In this document: one piece after another, positions 15,701-23,024 of the stretch | Layout: each line of letters starts with the position of its first letter | How positions within the stretch are numbered: the first letter of the stretch is position 1 | IMG/VR virus record: IMGVR_UViG_3300032240_002346 | Coordinates: 1-34,500 of that record | Source of the DNA: a virus | Direction: 5' to 3' (one strand) | Length of the DNA: 34,500 nucleotides | Position numbers and translations under genes: made by a program | Notes under the pieces: model-generated | The model's input: the letters and a program-made list of their open reading frames with translations, nothing else | Told to the model about the DNA's origin: nothing | The model's database searches: none

Positions 15701-18457
15701 ACATTAAATCAATTATGGAATTATAAATTGCAACAATATGAATATTCTGAAGGGCAGTATGGTAATAACGGTACTGATTTAAACTGTTATGATGGTAGGT
15801 TTAGAGAAAGTAATTATAGTTTTGATACTATTAAGGAAGTAATTCCAAATATTAATAATTATGTTGTGTTAATATTGATGCGTGGTGTTGACGTTCATTC
15901 ACCAAGAGTTAAACAAAGAATTGATATTACGCAAGTTCTTAAATCTCGATATTCGTCAATATTGAATGTGAATTCTAATGGTTCTTTACCTAACATACCT
16001 TATACAAATAATACAGTATATGTTGAAGGTTATTATAAAATGAACGTACCGTTACAACCGAATAATTATACAAATAAAGCTTGTGTACGTCACAATCAAA
16101 TTCAAAATAATAATAGTAGTGACCAATTTGGTGGTAATATATTTTTTAATAGTTACGCTTTTTCATATTTACCACAACCATCACAAGGAAATGTTGTATA
16201 TATTGGACGTTATAAACAATTTAATACAACATTACCGTATTATTATTCTTCACTTGATATTTTAACTTTTGGACCAAATCAAAATAATGTTCCTCCAGGA
16301 TATGTAAATTCAGGATATACTCCACAATATTCATTTGATACATCTCAGGGTGTTTTAAGAAAAAGTTCTTTAAATTTAATGGGGGTTACTTTAAATAATA
16401 ATTTTAGTTGTGGTGGAGGAGGTAATCAACCTGGTTTGGGTAATGGAGCTGGAGCCTCAGCAGGATTTTGCCCAAAAAATCAAGTAACGACATTAAATGG
16501 TTACCAACCATCAGAAACTGCTGGACAAGGGTCCGCTCAATTTGATGGATATAGAACTAAACAATACTTGGAGGGAGGTGCTTTTTATCAATGGTATTTT
16601 AGTCATGAGCCGGCAAATGAAAGTTGTGAAATATCTGGAGGTTGGAAAATGTTTAGTTATGGTAATGCTCTTGGAAGAATGAGATTTTTCTCACCAACAT
16701 ATAGAACAACAGGTTCATATCAAAATGGTGGATATAATGGTCAAACATATGACCAAATTGTAATGTCAGATAATTCAAAAATTGTTATGAGAACTGATAG
16801 ATTACCATCATCAACAAGTGAATCATTATATGGTTCAAACAGTTATATGGTACATCAAAATCCTGTTTTTGCATTTTATACTTTAACAGATACTGGAGAC
16901 CCACAGGAGTTAACAAACGTAAACCAACAAAACTTTTCAATAAACGATAGTACAAATCAATTTATTCCATATGCCGAAGTTTCTGATTCATTGGCAACAT
17001 GTGAAAAGTCAGTTATGTTAAATTGTTATGAATTAGTTAATGGTGTACCAACAATCAAACCTAATTGTGACCAAATTATGAATCCTCAAGGACCTGAAAA
17101 ATATTTTAATTATGGTACAGGATGTTATAATTTAGTATCAAGATTTTTTATAACATTCCCACAAGATGTAAAATCAATTATTGAATGGTCACAAAGAACT
17201 AAAATAAATAATGCGGTATGTTTTAATGTATTTTCACATTCATTTTCAAATCAATGGATAAATGGTACTTTATACGCTTATCCATTCAATAATAAAAGAG
17301 TATTTACAGGAGCCAATAATAGACCTTACAGTATCTTCTGTAAAGATACAATATATTTCCATGAAACTAGTAATAATTTTTATTATAGAAGTTCTCCTTG
17401 GTCAGTAACCGATGGTTTTATTGGTAAAAATAATGAATCTTCTATTACTAATACGTCTTATGGTAATTATAAATTTTTACAGTCACCGACAACAATTTTA
17501 GATTTAGGCCCTAAAGCTTACTTCATCCAAGAATTAGTTAATAATGATGATTATGACGGATATATTGTTTCTAAAATTAAATCTACAAGTTATAATAATG
17601 TTTCTGAAATTCTTAATTTATTTATTTTAAGTCGTCTGATTAACCCAAACTTTTTAAGATTTTTAATACCTGCAACTCCGGGTGTAAATGAAGGGGCAAG
17701 TGACCCAACACTTAGAGGATTTTTCAAAAATAGACGATGGGAAAATGATAATACTGCGACATTACCGTCTTTAGTTGATGCGGATTATGCTCAAATGATA
17801 TCAATCAATTCAGAATTTGGTATTATACCATTTAGTGTTTCTAATTATGCTCAAACTGTTGGTTCAGTTTACCAGCCAGTTATTTTAGGTGATGAAAATA
17901 ATTTTCCGTTCTTTGGATTATTATTGACTGGTATTACCCAAGACAGAGATTATATATCTCCAAGACGAACTATATGGAATCCGCAGGCAACTATTGATAC
18001 TCCACAACAATATAATTTTACTGAAATTCCTGTTAAGTCACAAGAAGTACCATTTTATTTATGGAAACTTATAAAAATTAATAATGAAAATACAGGACAA
18101 CCTATGGATTATGGGACTATTTTTGGTTCTCAAAATAATAACTGGGTAACAAATTATCCGGACTCAACGGGTCAGTTTAATAATTCATTCTTCCAATACA
18201 AGTATCAAAAATTAGATAGATTCAATAACGCTAGTAGATATTTCCAAGTGGATGGAAACTTAGCGGCTAATTATAGAGGGACTTTAATAAACTTTGATTC
18301 AAATAATGTACCAACAGATGCAATACCGACTCAAAACTTTAATCCTCAATTTTTAGTAGGAGCTCCAAACCATTTTTATTTTGGATTAAAAAGAGGTGGA
18401 AGTGCTTTAGACAGATTTTTAATAAAATACGTAAATACAGAAGAAGTAATTGAATGA
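12791..18457 (+). CDS. Giant baseplate-region structural protein with internal membrane-type hairpin
   Basis: This 1888-residue protein is the largest product here and lies after gp25- and gp6-like genes, where T4 has gp7. No full-length family is recognised. Residues about 40-160 resemble a carboxypeptidase-regulatory/transthyretin-like beta-sandwich (DYGVIVGRVFCNNG, LPNAKISIF, then NGSGDFMILGVPPGQHTLF). Residues 596-645 are almost wholly hydrophobic, in two segments around Pro628, and look like two transmembrane helices; the basic FRNWVRGIFNR follows. A CERCKCR cluster (692-698) could bind metal or form disulfides. The rest is Asn/Tyr/Thr-rich beta-type sequence, with a Gly-rich loop from Cys1207 (CGGGG). 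The frame is unbroken and stops at TGA overlapping the next gene. A baseplate wedge or tail-tip role is inferred from position; the membrane segment is unusual for one. Confidence 0.8.
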   Translation: MSSSYRIRTELGIDKVVQVKLEQNFDTLELLSLSINPNDVYTRACADYGVIVGRVFCNNGFGLPNAKISIFIALDDADINDTVISTLYPYKTINDVNEDGYKYNLLPYTPSYTGHVPVGTFPDRNDALTNKSVIQVYDKYFKFVVTTNGSGDFMILGVPPGQHTLFMQVDLSDIGEFSFTPADLIRIGRATESQVNGAQFKFSENYSELPQIVTISKTVQVAPFYGEQETCDYYIARTDFDLTAEAQVTIRPTAVFMGSLLSTVDETKLGYNNIYNRCKIPKTMGDLCDLTSGPGQILAIRQSYKTDSNGLPILEKVELENGGKVIDENGAWLLEVPMNLDYVYTDEEGNQQITQNPDVGIPTKGKYRFKVKWEQGPELSETTKRAYFLVPNVKEYGWTDSNDPYLDYQFNELLGTPVSIYIPSNSPNENGEYVYLSDTGLNPNETNRVYRLTGTLNVENLQIFYSDGTQYTSQNIYPQDFTSLYFVYDRIDNGSDAIINFLKIDEDRFLLEQSYAFSLDWTDYANVSSAINCEDTFMELQYNKVYTVSQLMDRYVSEKRAWNVTGIKNILDDKCTGEYNKFPTNDAFFRVNFNYIVYNIFFEIFTLLSIILLIVVHVLGFLWVLLLPLIIGIITFIQLMIIGLCNFRNWVRGIFNRPDLPCPELLDLTQLANSNPFKNIGLPLLLYTEDGCERCKCRLDDASGESLGQAQLTTVTQSSILINSTDFELYRNVADDQQYLAGLYAGNLANSINGFPQNRCPIVNVGNITVTSIDDDDYTFQNWHFSSQIPYSEYLNTWWSKGRYFEPSSDEIAHRPRYFYGSTRMRVTIEPDLNNPDTIYHMDNFQILVLDQQTQIPVAGSIISFQDKNLSNDLNYYDAENNNPFTSGSTNNLNNVTYKWTNPNNAQPMYTTYNMSGFTEFKKTSGFPADIEYFQIITGFTIGEYRNLITNETFGPVDYFDTSLVQTVNSTLNQLWNYKLQQYEYSEGQYGNNGTDLNCYDGRFRESNYSFDTIKEVIPNINNYVVLILMRGVDVHSPRVKQRIDITQVLKSRYSSILNVNSNGSLPNIPYTNNTVYVEGYYKMNVPLQPNNYTNKACVRHNQIQNNNSSDQFGGNIFFNSYAFSYLPQPSQGNVVYIGRYKQFNTTLPYYYSSLDILTFGPNQNNVPPGYVNSGYTPQYSFDTSQGVLRKSSLNLMGVTLNNNFSCGGGGNQPGLGNGAGASAGFCPKNQVTTLNGYQPSETAGQGSAQFDGYRTKQYLEGGAFYQWYFSHEPANESCEISGGWKMFSYGNALGRMRFFSPTYRTTGSYQNGGYNGQTYDQIVMSDNSKIVMRTDRLPSSTSESLYGSNSYMVHQNPVFAFYTLTDTGDPQELTNVNQQNFSINDSTNQFIPYAEVSDSLATCEKSVMLNCYELVNGVPTIKPNCDQIMNPQGPEKYFNYGTGCYNLVSRFFITFPQDVKSIIEWSQRTKINNAVCFNVFSHSFSNQWINGTLYAYPFNNKRVFTGANNRPYSIFCKDTIYFHETSNNFYYRSSPWSVTDGFIGKNNESSITNTSYGNYKFLQSPTTILDLGPKAYFIQELVNNDDYDGYIVSKIKSTSYNNVSEILNLFILSRLINPNFLRFLIPATPGVNEGASDPTLRGFFKNRRWENDNTATLPSLVDADYAQMISINSEFGIIPFSVSNYAQTVGSVYQPVILGDENNFPFFGLLLTGITQDRDYISPRRTIWNPQATIDTPQQYNFTEIPVKSQEVPFYLWKLIKINNENTGQPMDYGTIFGSQNNNWVTNYPDSTGQFNNSFFQYKYQKLDRFNNASRYFQVDGNLAANYRGTLINFDSNNVPTDAIPTQNFNPQFLVGAPNHFYFGLKRGGSALDRFLIKYVNTEEVIE

Positions 18458-20252
18458 TAATTTTCAAATATTAAAAGGTACTGCTAGATACGCAAGTGCT
18501 CCAAACATTGATACTAAAATTAATGTTACTTTAGATAATACTCTCAAAGAACTTACGGAGTATGATAGAAATTTAGGTATTGACTTGGCTTTTAGATTTG
18601 ATACCGAAAGACAACAGTCAACAATTTTTAATTTTACTTGTAAGTTTACTCTTCTTTTTGAAAATGCTTATTCAGGTTTAACACAACCAATTACAAATCC
18701 GTATTCACCAATTAATAGAAATTTATATTATATAAGTCCTGAGACATATAGGATTTTACAAAACAGTAGTCCTGACCCTAGTTTTGAAATTGCTTGGGCT
18801 GGATTACCACAATATCATGAGTTTGAGTTTATAAGAACTGATTATAATGTATCGGGTTATACAACAAGTCAAAATAATCAATCACCACATGTACCATTTA
18901 ATACGTTACAAGCTCCGTTTTATAATTGGTTTTTTTATCTGACTTATCCTTTTGAAAATGATTATAAAAAACAATTACAAATTTTATTAGACAATGGTAA
19001 TACTTTTGATTGGATTGTTGGGAATGGAATTCCATTTGTGGTTAGTAATACATTTATAAATGGTAAACCCGTAATTCAATTTAACTGTCCATTTAATCAT
19101 AATTTAAATGAAGGTGATAGTGTTGAGTTAACAATTTCTTGTAATACTAATAATATTTTTGACATATATACTTTAGGTGATTTATATGCTAATAATCGAG
19201 ATAGGATATTCACAATATATGATTTAGGTTATAGCGATTGTGGTAATTTTTACGACGGTGCAATTGGTTTAATGAAAAGACTTACAACCAAAAGTAATCC
19301 TGAATCAAAATCAAAATACTATGTAAAACGACATAAAGTTATTACAAGTTATAATGATATACAATTAACAAAAACAGGATTTGAAAATAATCCATTTGGT
19401 ACAAATACAAAATATGAAACAAAGGCTTTAACACCAAATTTAAGTCCAAGAATATCAGTTAAAGAAGGTTCACAAAGTTACAATTTATCATTTAAAAATG
19501 ACATTGATATAAATAATCTTTTAGATAATTTAAATAGACCTGTTACTGAATTTTACACTACGGTTGTGAATAGAGGGTATTTTGGGTTTTTTAATGCTCC
19601 TGTTGCTAATGGGATTGGATTAAAACAAGGTTGGGAATTTAATCTTGGCCCAATTTTAAATCCGTGGTGGAGTGATACCAATATTTTATCGTTAACAAAT
19701 GTTCAAACTAATTATTATGGTAAAACATCACCTGATGGTACACAATTAAGATTTTATTATAATTTACCATATAATGTTGGAGATACTCTTGATGGTGATA
19801 TTTGTGAGTGGAATGACATGACACAAACTGAAACCGTTTTATCAGAATACTACCAAAAAATAAATTTTAATCAAAAAATATTTAGAACATCACCTATTGG
19901 TCAGTCAAATTCAAATACTGAAGGTTATTATTATAAACCGCATTATAAATTCCAAATAAGAGTTTTTTCAGGTTATGTTGAACAAAGTAATCAAAATAAC
20001 CCTCAAAATTTCCGTTTAGTTAATTTACCAACGTATGCATTCTTCTCAAGTTATAACAATAATTTTATATGGAGAGATATATATCCTTATGGTTTTATTG
20101 ATGACATTGGAAAGGGAGTGGATAGACCTTTTTTGAATAACAAACATTATACACATGATAATTTTATTTTCAGATTAATACCTGAAGGAAGTAATGTGAA
20201 TAATATAAACACTACACAAGTTAACGACCCAATTGCTGATGGTTGTGAATAA
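18450..20252 (+). CDS. Baseplate-region structural protein, 600 residues, TTG start
   Basis: I do not recognise the family. The product is Asn/Tyr/Phe-rich and beta-like, with no membrane segment or enzyme motif, consistent with a virion structural component. The frame has a TAA at 18447-18449, so TTG at 18450 is the first possible codon and gives MNDNFQILKGTARYA; no in-frame ATG appears in the next 50 or more codons. The ATG at 18454 is in another frame. The start overlaps the previous stop by eight bases, suggesting translational coupling. Its N-terminus matches that of the next gene (NNFKILK), with the same overlap, so both were probably shaped by the same arrangement. Confidence 0.75.
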   Translation: MNDNFQILKGTARYASAPNIDTKINVTLDNTLKELTEYDRNLGIDLAFRFDTERQQSTIFNFTCKFTLLFENAYSGLTQPITNPYSPINRNLYYISPETYRILQNSSPDPSFEIAWAGLPQYHEFEFIRTDYNVSGYTTSQNNQSPHVPFNTLQAPFYNWFFYLTYPFENDYKKQLQILLDNGNTFDWIVGNGIPFVVSNTFINGKPVIQFNCPFNHNLNEGDSVELTISCNTNNIFDIYTLGDLYANNRDRIFTIYDLGYSDCGNFYDGAIGLMKRLTTKSNPESKSKYYVKRHKVITSYNDIQLTKTGFENNPFGTNTKYETKALTPNLSPRISVKEGSQSYNLSFKNDIDINNLLDNLNRPVTEFYTTVVNRGYFGFFNAPVANGIGLKQGWEFNLGPILNPWWSDTNILSLTNVQTNYYGKTSPDGTQLRFYYNLPYNVGDTLDGDICEWNDMTQTETVLSEYYQKINFNQKIFRTSPIGQSNSNTEGYYYKPHYKFQIRVFSGYVEQSNQNNPQNFRLVNLPTYAFFSSYNNNFIWRDIYPYGFIDDIGKGVDRPFLNNKHYTHDNFIFRLIPEGSNVNNINTTQVNDPIADGCE

Positions 20253-20994
20253 TTTTAAAATATTAAAAACAAATATTGATAAGGGAATTAATATTCCAAT
20301 CAATATGAATTGGGATTTCTTGGATAGAGAAGATGCTCTTAATTTATATGAGGAACAAATTATTACTGAAATAATTGGTCACCCTGAAAATTACGAGACC
20401 GCAAGATTTTCATATCCATATCCTTTTAATTATGTTTTTAATTTTAAAAACAGTGGTAATACTGGTTGGGTAAATAGTTATGTCGAATCTGGTAGATTTA
20501 CTCAAACACAAGTTTTAAATAAATCTACCGCATTTATGAAATCATTTTTTAAAATTGATTTCTATGATAGTACAAATACTTTAAGAAGAAGAAATTTTTT
20601 AACAGTTATATTAAATAAAAAGAATGATACCGTAAATGTTGATTTGGGAAACAATCAAGGTACAGGTAAACTATCAATACCTAAATATAGTTTGAACCCA
20701 TTAACTAACCCTGAAGGTTTTTATCTTTATTGGTTTGAAAATCCTGATATACTAAACTTAAAAAAATTGTATATGACTGTTAAATTTTTTGATGGTTCAG
20801 ATGGGACATTTACAACATTTACAACAAAAAAACAAACTGATTCTACAACACCTTATCGTTTGACTACTGACTATTTTATGAGAGAGGTTAATTTTAATTT
20901 TACTCAAAAAACATATACAATTAATAATATCAATTCACAAAGTCCAATATCAATTAATAATTGGTATGAGTATAAAAATCCACCTACAGTATAA
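20245..20994 (+). CDS. Baseplate-region structural protein, 249 residues, GTG start
   Basis: Unrecognised beta-rich protein with many Asn, Phe and Tyr residues. The longest frame opens at TTG 20233 and also contains ATG 20239, but I prefer GTG 20245: it gives MNNFKILKTNIDKG, which lines up with MNDNFQILK of the upstream gene, and it overlaps the upstream stop by eight bases exactly as that gene does with its own neighbour. The product has FLTVILNKKNDTVNV and a C-terminal NNWYEYKNPPTV. It is followed after two bases by the next gene, so it is part of the same late unit. A wedge or fibre-connector role is possible but not shown by sequence. Confidence 0.72.
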   Translation: MNNFKILKTNIDKGINIPINMNWDFLDREDALNLYEEQIITEIIGHPENYETARFSYPYPFNYVFNFKNSGNTGWVNSYVESGRFTQTQVLNKSTAFMKSFFKIDFYDSTNTLRRRNFLTVILNKKNDTVNVDLGNNQGTGKLSIPKYSLNPLTNPEGFYLYWFENPDILNLKKLYMTVKFFDGSDGTFTTFTTKKQTDSTTPYRLTTDYFMREVNFNFTQKTYTINNINSQSPISINNWYEYKNPPTV

Positions 20995-20996
20995 AA

Positions 20997-22082
20997 ATGG
21001 AAATAATTAAAATTAAAATATCTCCTGAATTTTTAGAATCAGATATTATACAAGTGACATCTAGTGGGTATACTTTTGGGGTATACACCGGATTAACAAG
21101 TTTATTACAGGGTAATGTTGGTGGAACCTCATTACTTACAGGACTTACATTTCCTATTTTATTAAAACAAAAGTATCAAGATATTGGTTATTATGATGGA
21201 TTTGATGAGAATATAACACAACAAGTTATTTCTTCAAACTTCTCATTTACCTCATCAACTGAAAGTCCTTATACTTTTAGTTTATTTAATAATTCAAGTG
21301 AGGGGGCGGTTTATTTAATTGACTCGACATATACAATAGATTGGGGTGACGGAACTTCACAAGTTATAAATTCTTTTTACCCTAATTTCATAAATCATAC
21401 TTACGCAAATCCTTTACCTAACCCAACAAGTTATACTATTACATTAAGACAAGAAAACATGTGGGGAATTGTTACCACAAAAAAAACTGTTAATGTACCA
21501 TATACATCTGTTAATAATTCAAATCCATATGGTACTGTGACTTTTGCTAACACAAGTGGTAGTTGGAGTGCTAGTCCTCAGACATACAATTTTATTTATA
21601 CTGCGGATTCATATAATGAAATTGCATATCAAATAGGTTCTTACTATGGGCAAGTACCTTATTTTATAACAGGTGTTACAATATCAAGATTGGAAGACCT
21701 TTCTTTATATGGTGCGGTTCAGTATCAGGTAGGACAGACGGTTAATTTACCTGGCGGCGGATACGGTGTAGTAAATTATTTAACATCACAACAAACAGGA
21801 TATACTATAAATAATACTGATTACATTGATTTTTCAGGTGGAACGTCAATATTCGTGGTAGCATCTTCAGGATTAACTTCAAGTATGTTAGTTCAGAGTG
21901 CGATTACAAAGAATGAAGTTCTTATGAATGTAATTGACCAACCTCAATTATTTTCAAGTGTTTTTGTTGAAAGAGGTAAAAACTCGGCGTTGGAAAACTT
22001 TAGAAGAATTGGTGAGGTTTCAACAATGTCTAATTTGGTAAATTACGGATATAATTTTTTCAACATACAAATCAGTCAATAA
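20997..22082 (+). CDS. Structural protein with PKD-like domain
   Basis: The 361-residue product contains a PKD-type Ig-like beta-sandwich at about 82-170: STYTIDWGDGTSQ with WGDGT at 116-120, then INHTYANP (HTY 134-136) and SYTITLRQEN, the order seen in PKD domains of surface proteins. The C-terminal third (KNEVLMNVIDQPQLFSSVFV, ERGKNSALENFRRIGEVS, YGYNFFNIQIS) looks like a separate conserved module, probably the virion-anchoring end. PKD-like domains in tail proteins usually serve as spacers or weak glycan-binding units. The gene is two bases after its upstream neighbour and 36 bases before the next, a gap that holds a TATTTAT motif. Confidence 0.78.
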   Translation: MEIIKIKISPEFLESDIIQVTSSGYTFGVYTGLTSLLQGNVGGTSLLTGLTFPILLKQKYQDIGYYDGFDENITQQVISSNFSFTSSTESPYTFSLFNNSSEGAVYLIDSTYTIDWGDGTSQVINSFYPNFINHTYANPLPNPTSYTITLRQENMWGIVTTKKTVNVPYTSVNNSNPYGTVTFANTSGSWSASPQTYNFIYTADSYNEIAYQIGSYYGQVPYFITGVTISRLEDLSLYGAVQYQVGQTVNLPGGGYGVVNYLTSQQTGYTINNTDYIDFSGGTSIFVVASSGLTSSMLVQSAITKNEVLMNVIDQPQLFSSVFVERGKNSALENFRRIGEVSTMSNLVNYGYNFFNIQISQ

Positions 22083-22095
22083 AATTAAAAATTAA

Positions 22096-22103
22096 TATTT
22101 ATA
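22096..22103 (+). promoter_or_regulatory. TATTTATA motif before the 301-residue structural gene
   Basis: TATTTATA lies 15 bases before the ATG at 22119 in a 36-base gap. Read on the other strand it is TATAAATA, the exact T4 late-promoter element, but no minus-strand gene is present, so the + strand reading fits the other six motifs better. An AAGG (22109-22112) six bases before the ATG is one of the few Shine-Dalgarno-like sequences in the window. Confidence 0.35.
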
Positions 22104-22118
22104 ATAATAAGGTAAAAA

Positions 22119-23024
22119 ATGGCAACAGGTAATTATGGAACAGTAAGATTGGCGGATGTGAGTCCAGCTGACGTGGAAATAATAATGAATTATACACCAT
22201 CAAGAGATTTCACTAATAATTTCATCTTGAAAAAATTAGACGCTCTTGAGTTGTTACAACCTTATTTTAGTAACCCGGCTATTGGTGGACAAACAAACGA
22301 AATTTTAGGTGGTATGTATAATCTAAAATTACCATCTACAGAATTTACTAATCTTGGGATTTATAATCTACTAATTAGACCAGTTCAAATTAGAACTCAA
22401 ATCCTTGATTGTGGTGTGTTACAATCATTACCAAATATTAAAGGGATTATTATTGATTTAACAAATGTACCTCAAGAATTTTTGAATAGGTTTGTACCAC
22501 AAGGATTAGTGGGTTATCGAATAGAATATTTAAACAATGATGGTACAAAAAATACTAACTTTTTTAGAATAATCACATCTTCATTTTATTGTGAGGCGGT
22601 AGTTGCTAATACTAATAATACATCAGATAAAGCTCAGAGATGGATTTATAGTGATGGTGAAACTAATTTATTATTTTGTACAGTTTCACCAAGCTCATCA
22701 CCATCAAACAAACCAAATGCTACACCTTATATTGGTGCTGCGGGACAAAGTATTATTTTAACAAATACTTTTTTTGACCCAATCATGATTGAGGTTGAAA
22801 TTGTTGAAAATGATATCTCAACATTGGCAATTGCTCTTTATGGTAATCAAACTAAATCTATTGAGGATGGTATATACACCATTTATGATACTAATAACAA
22901 CATTTACAAGCAATACAACTTGTATGAAATCAGAAGTCAATTTAATGAGTTGTTATATGAGGTTAGACAGAGCAGAGGAAGTAATATTGATACCACTAAA
23001 AACTTTGATAATATCACAGCTTAA
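22119..23024 (+). CDS. Tail/baseplate structural protein, 301 residues
   Basis: Unrecognised protein beginning MATGNYGTVRLADVSPADVE and containing the segment NFILKKLDALELLQPYF (about 35-51). It is mixed alpha/beta with a Ser/Pro-rich linker (SPSSSPSNKPNATPY) about two thirds along and a C-terminal helix YEIRSQFNELLYEVRQSRG. The last base of its TAA stop is the first base of the next ATG (TAATG), so the two proteins are probably translated in coupled fashion and made in linked amounts, which suits adjacent parts of one baseplate substructure. Nothing indicates an enzyme. Confidence 0.75.
   Translation: MATGNYGTVRLADVSPADVEIIMNYTPSRDFTNNFILKKLDALELLQPYFSNPAIGGQTNEILGGMYNLKLPSTEFTNLGIYNLLIRPVQIRTQILDCGVLQSLPNIKGIIIDLTNVPQEFLNRFVPQGLVGYRIEYLNNDGTKNTNFFRIITSSFYCEAVVANTNNTSDKAQRWIYSDGETNLLFCTVSPSSSPSNKPNATPYIGAAGQSIILTNTFFDPIMIEVEIVENDISTLAIALYGNQTKSIEDGIYTIYDTNNNIYKQYNLYEIRSQFNELLYEVRQSRGSNIDTTKNFDNITA

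Noticed and set aside
18454-18456. ATG at 18454 as the start of the 600-residue gene
   Set aside because: It is in a different frame from the long ORF; TTG at 18450 is the first in-frame codon after a stop.
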